Below are positions 8,086-9,880 of a DNA stretch of 9,880 nucleotides, in pieces. Under the pieces are notes generated by a model. That model was not told the origin of the DNA. It worked only from the letters and a program-made list of their open reading frames with translations, and ran no database searches. This DNA is from Paludibacteraceae bacterium. GTDB lineage: Bacteria > Bacteroidota > Bacteroidia > Bacteroidales > Paludibacteraceae. The stretch spans positions 1 to 9,880 of the forward strand of contig JAGCMZ010000160.1 in the NCBI GenBank assembly GCA_017646225.1. Reading direction: 5' to 3'. Numbering within the stretch: the stretch's first letter is position 1; every line of letters begins with the position of its first letter. Both the position numbers and the translations under genes were made by a program.

Positions 8086-9336
8086 TTATTGATCAAATTT
8101 TTTGATAATGATGCTTGCGTTCTGTCCACCAAAACCAAAGGTATTAGAAAGAGCAGCCTTGATGGTGCGCTTTTGTGGTTGGTTAAAGGTGAAGTTAAGA
8201 CGATAATCAATTGCTTCGTCTTCGTCGCCAGCAAAATTGATAGTGGGAGGAACAATATCGTTGCATACGGATAGGATAGTAGCAATGCCTTCTACAGCCC
8301 CAGCGGCTCCCATTAGGTGACCTACCATCGATTTGGTAGAGCTGATGTTTAGTTTGTAGGCGTGTTCGCCAAACAATTTAAGGATTGCTTTTACTTCCGA
8401 GATATCACCCACAGGGGTAGATGTTCCGTGTACGTTGATGTAATCGATGTCTTCTACTTTCATGCCAGCATCATCTAGGGCACGTTGCATTGACAAAATG
8501 GCTCCTAATCCTTCTGGATGCGATGCAGTAATGTGGTAGGCATCGGCCGATGCGCCTGTACCGGCAACTTCGGCATAAATTTTTGCTCCCCTTGCTAGGG
8601 CGTGTTCTAATTCTTCCAAGACAAGACATCCTGCACCTTCGCCCATAACAAAACCATCGCGGCTTTTGCTAAATGGACGTGAAGCAGTTTGTGGGCTGTC
8701 GTTACGGGTAGATAGGGCATGCATGTTGTTGAATCCCCCAATGCCAGCTGCACAGATAGGTGCTTCGGCACCCCCTGTAATCATGACATTAACACGTCCT
8801 AAACGAATTTGGTCGATAGCCGATGCAATGGCACTGTTGCTAGATGCACAAGCAGATGAGCAAATGTTGTTAGGACCGCGGAAACCGTATTCCATGGCAA
8901 TATGACCACTGGCCATATTGGCAATCATTTTGGTAATAAAGAAGGGGCTAAAACGTGGGGTGCCATCGCTAGTTGCGTAATCCATGATTTCTTTTTCTAG
9001 CGATTGGATACCACCAATACCTATACCCAAGATAACGCCAATACGATCTTTATCTTCAGTATCAAGCGCAAGTTTAGCATCGTTGATGGCTTCACGAGCG
9101 GCTACAATAGCATATTGAGAATAAAGGTCGAATTTACGAGCTTCTTTTCTGTCGAAGTGTTCGGATGTTTGAAAACCCTTTAATTCGCAAGCGAATTGGG
9201 TTTTGTGTTTAGAAGCATCAAAATGAGTAATAGGACCAGCGCCGCTTACTCCTTCTAGCATTGCGTTCCAAAAATCGGGAACGTTGTTACCAATAGGAGT
9301 AAGAGCTCCAAGTCCAGTAATAACGACTCTTTTCAT
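8086..9336 (-). CDS. fabF: 3-oxoacyl-[acyl-carrier-protein] synthase II
   Basis: Condenses malonyl-ACP with acyl-ACP in the elongation cycle of type II fatty acid synthesis; cytoplasmic, works on the ACP encoded next door. 416 residues, close to E. coli FabF (413). The thiolase fold is complete. The nucleophile Cys163 lies in SSACASSNSAI (160-170), the catalytic His303 in NVHGTSTPVGD (301-311), and Lys335 and His340 in STKSMVGHLMGAAG (333-346). The gating Phe400 lies in SNTFGFGGQN (397-406). Numbering coincides with the E. coli enzyme, favouring KAS II over KAS I, although the two share most motifs. ATG 9336 is 22 bases after the acpP stop; the leader is pyrimidine- and A/T-rich without a Shine-Dalgarno motif. 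Expression is expected from the acpP promoter. Confidence 0.97.
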   Translation of the reverse strand: MKRVVITGLGALTPIGNNVPDFWNAMLEGVSGAGPITHFDASKHKTQFACELKGFQTSEHFDRKEARKFDLYSQYAIVAAREAINDAKLALDTEDKDRIGVILGIGIGGIQSLEKEIMDYATSDGTPRFSPFFITKMIANMASGHIAMEYGFRGPNNICSSACASSNSAIASAIDQIRLGRVNVMITGGAEAPICAAGIGGFNNMHALSTRNDSPQTASRPFSKSRDGFVMGEGAGCLVLEELEHALARGAKIYAEVAGTGASADAYHITASHPEGLGAILSMQRALDDAGMKVEDIDYINVHGTSTPVGDISEVKAILKLFGEHAYKLNISSTKSMVGHLMGAAGAVEGIATILSVCNDIVPPTINFAGDEDEAIDYRLNFTFNQPQKRTIKAALSNTFGFGGQNASIIIKKFDQ

Positions 9337-9358
9337 TATATTAAAGAGGGAAAGTCGC

Positions 9359-9595
9359 TTATTTTAATTTGTTTTCGATGTAAGCAATAGCGTCACCTAC
9401 AGTAGCAATTTCTTCTGCTGCTTCGTCAGGAATAGTAACGTTAAATTCTTTTTCGAAATCCATGATCATTTCTACGGTATCCAACGAATCGGCACCTAGA
9501 TCATTGGTAAAGCTAGCGCTTTCTACTACTTCGTTTTCATCAACGCCTAATTTTTCGACGATGATTGCTTTTACTTTAGCTGCAACTTCAGACAT
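9359..9595 (-). CDS. acpP: Acyl carrier protein
   Basis: Carries the growing acyl chain in fatty acid synthesis on a 4'-phosphopantetheine arm. 78 residues, the standard length. The attachment motif is [12 protein letters not shown] with Ser37, followed by the acidic recognition helix and the conserved end [23 protein letters not shown]. The protein is strongly acidic, as expected. It is the first gene of the operon with fabF, rnc and the acyl-CoA ligase, lying about 35 bases downstream of the predicted transcription start, and its leader is almost only A and T. Identification is secure. Confidence 0.98.
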   Translation of the reverse strand: MSEVAAKVKAIIVEKLGVDENEVVESASFTNDLGADSLDTVEMIMDFEKEFNVTIPDEAAEEIATVGDAIAYIENKLK

Positions 9596-9636
9596 AAAAA
9601 TAAAATTTAGTTAGTGAATTATTTATTTTAGCAATG

Positions 9637-9644
9637 CAAAGATA
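9637..9644 (-). promoter_or_regulatory. Bacteroidota-type -7 box of the acpP operon
   Basis: On the minus strand the sequence reads TATCTTTG, a full match to TAnnTTTG, 41 bases upstream of the acpP start. The -33 TTG is not obvious at about 19 bases upstream, where AATAATTC-type sequence is found. A start of transcription near 9630 would give a leader of about 35 bases. Confidence 0.65.
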
Positions 9645-9880
9645 GGTATAAAATCCGAATTATTGCCTTTTTTTAACGAAAAGTATGCACAAAATTCAAA
9701 AAAATGTGCAGTTTTTCTAATGATATTATTGTTAATTAGTGTTTAAAATATTGATAATCAGTAAATTTATGAGAATGTTACAAAAATATTAAACGGTCCC
9801 AAATAGACTATTTAGGGTGCTTTCTAGAAAGGTATTTTTTGTGGATAAAAAACCTGAAAAATATTAGAACTCCCCATTTA
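9645..9880. other. AT-rich intergenic region upstream of acpP with several dyads
   Basis: No open frame of useful length is found on either strand, and no start of a rightward gene is recognisable before the window ends. Three short symmetric elements are visible: TGCACA (9685-9690) with TGTGCA (9704-9709) spaced by 13 bases; AAATAG-A-CTATTT (9801-9813); and the perfect 12-base palindrome CTTTCTAGAAAG (9820-9831). They may be operator sites for acpP or for a divergent gene outside the window, or chance in AT-rich DNA. I see no convincing + strand promoter; TATTTTTTG at 9833-9841 is one base too long to match TAnnTTTG. Confidence 0.5.

Noticed and set aside
8005..8274. 89-residue + strand open frame over the fabF-rnc junction
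   Set aside because: It overlaps two well supported genes on the other strand and has no family features.
7285..9336. Natural fabF-rnc fusion gene
   Set aside because: The two are in the same frame, but a TAA at 8088-8086 separates them and both proteins have complete, normal-length domains.
9833..9841. Possible rightward promoter TATTTTTTG near the window end
   Set aside because: One base too long for TAnnTTTG and no TTG at a suitable distance upstream.
1..9880. New defence, mobile or secondary-metabolite system
   Set aside because: Every gene but one is a recognised housekeeping or transport gene in familiar order; no repeats, integrase, transposase or phage genes are seen.

Overview
The window looks like ordinary core chromosome from a member of the Bacteroidota, most likely order Bacteroidales (inference). 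Four things point there. The gene order lysS-gpsA-pgi and acpP-fabF-rnc is, as I recall, typical of that phylum. Two -7 boxes match the Bacteroidota consensus TAnnTTTG. Start codons are generally preceded by A/T-rich sequence without a Shine-Dalgarno motif. GpsA and RNase III carry sequence variants I associate with this phylum. Base composition is moderately AT-rich.

Left part (1-3120, + strand): the 3' end of lysS (lysyl-tRNA synthetase), then complete gpsA (glycerol-3-phosphate dehydrogenase) and pgi (glucose-6-phosphate isomerase). The gaps are 7 and 17 bases, so this reads as one operon. It closes with a strong hairpin plus T-run at about 3083-3119. That hairpin is symmetric enough to serve the convergent gene as well.

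Middle (3136-5418, - strand): a Na+/phosphate cotransporter fused to a PhoU-like domain. Upstream of it is a small gene for a probable exported orphan protein of about 127 residues, with its own Bacteroidota-type -7 box. A perfect 9-bp hairpin followed by six T on the opposite strand lies inside the orphan gene. A terminator at 5383-5418 separates this unit from the next one.

Right part (5446-9880, - strand): acpP, fabF, rnc and a long-chain acyl-CoA ligase, with gaps of 22, 18 and 21 bases, transcribed from a promoter whose -7 box is at 9637-9644. Acyl carrier protein and the condensing enzyme FabF elongate fatty acids. The ligase activates free fatty acids, and GpsA in the left operon makes the glycerol-3-phosphate backbone, so lipid precursor supply is a recurring theme. 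RNase III sits in the same operon by conserved synteny rather than by obvious function. The last 236 bases hold no gene but contain several short palindromes.

I found no mobile element, CRISPR array, tRNA or rRNA, and no candidate for a new multi-gene system. The points most worth a second look are the TTG start of rnc in frame with the fabF stop, the Asp-to-Asn change at an RNase III metal-site position, the orphan exported protein, and the hairpin inside its gene.
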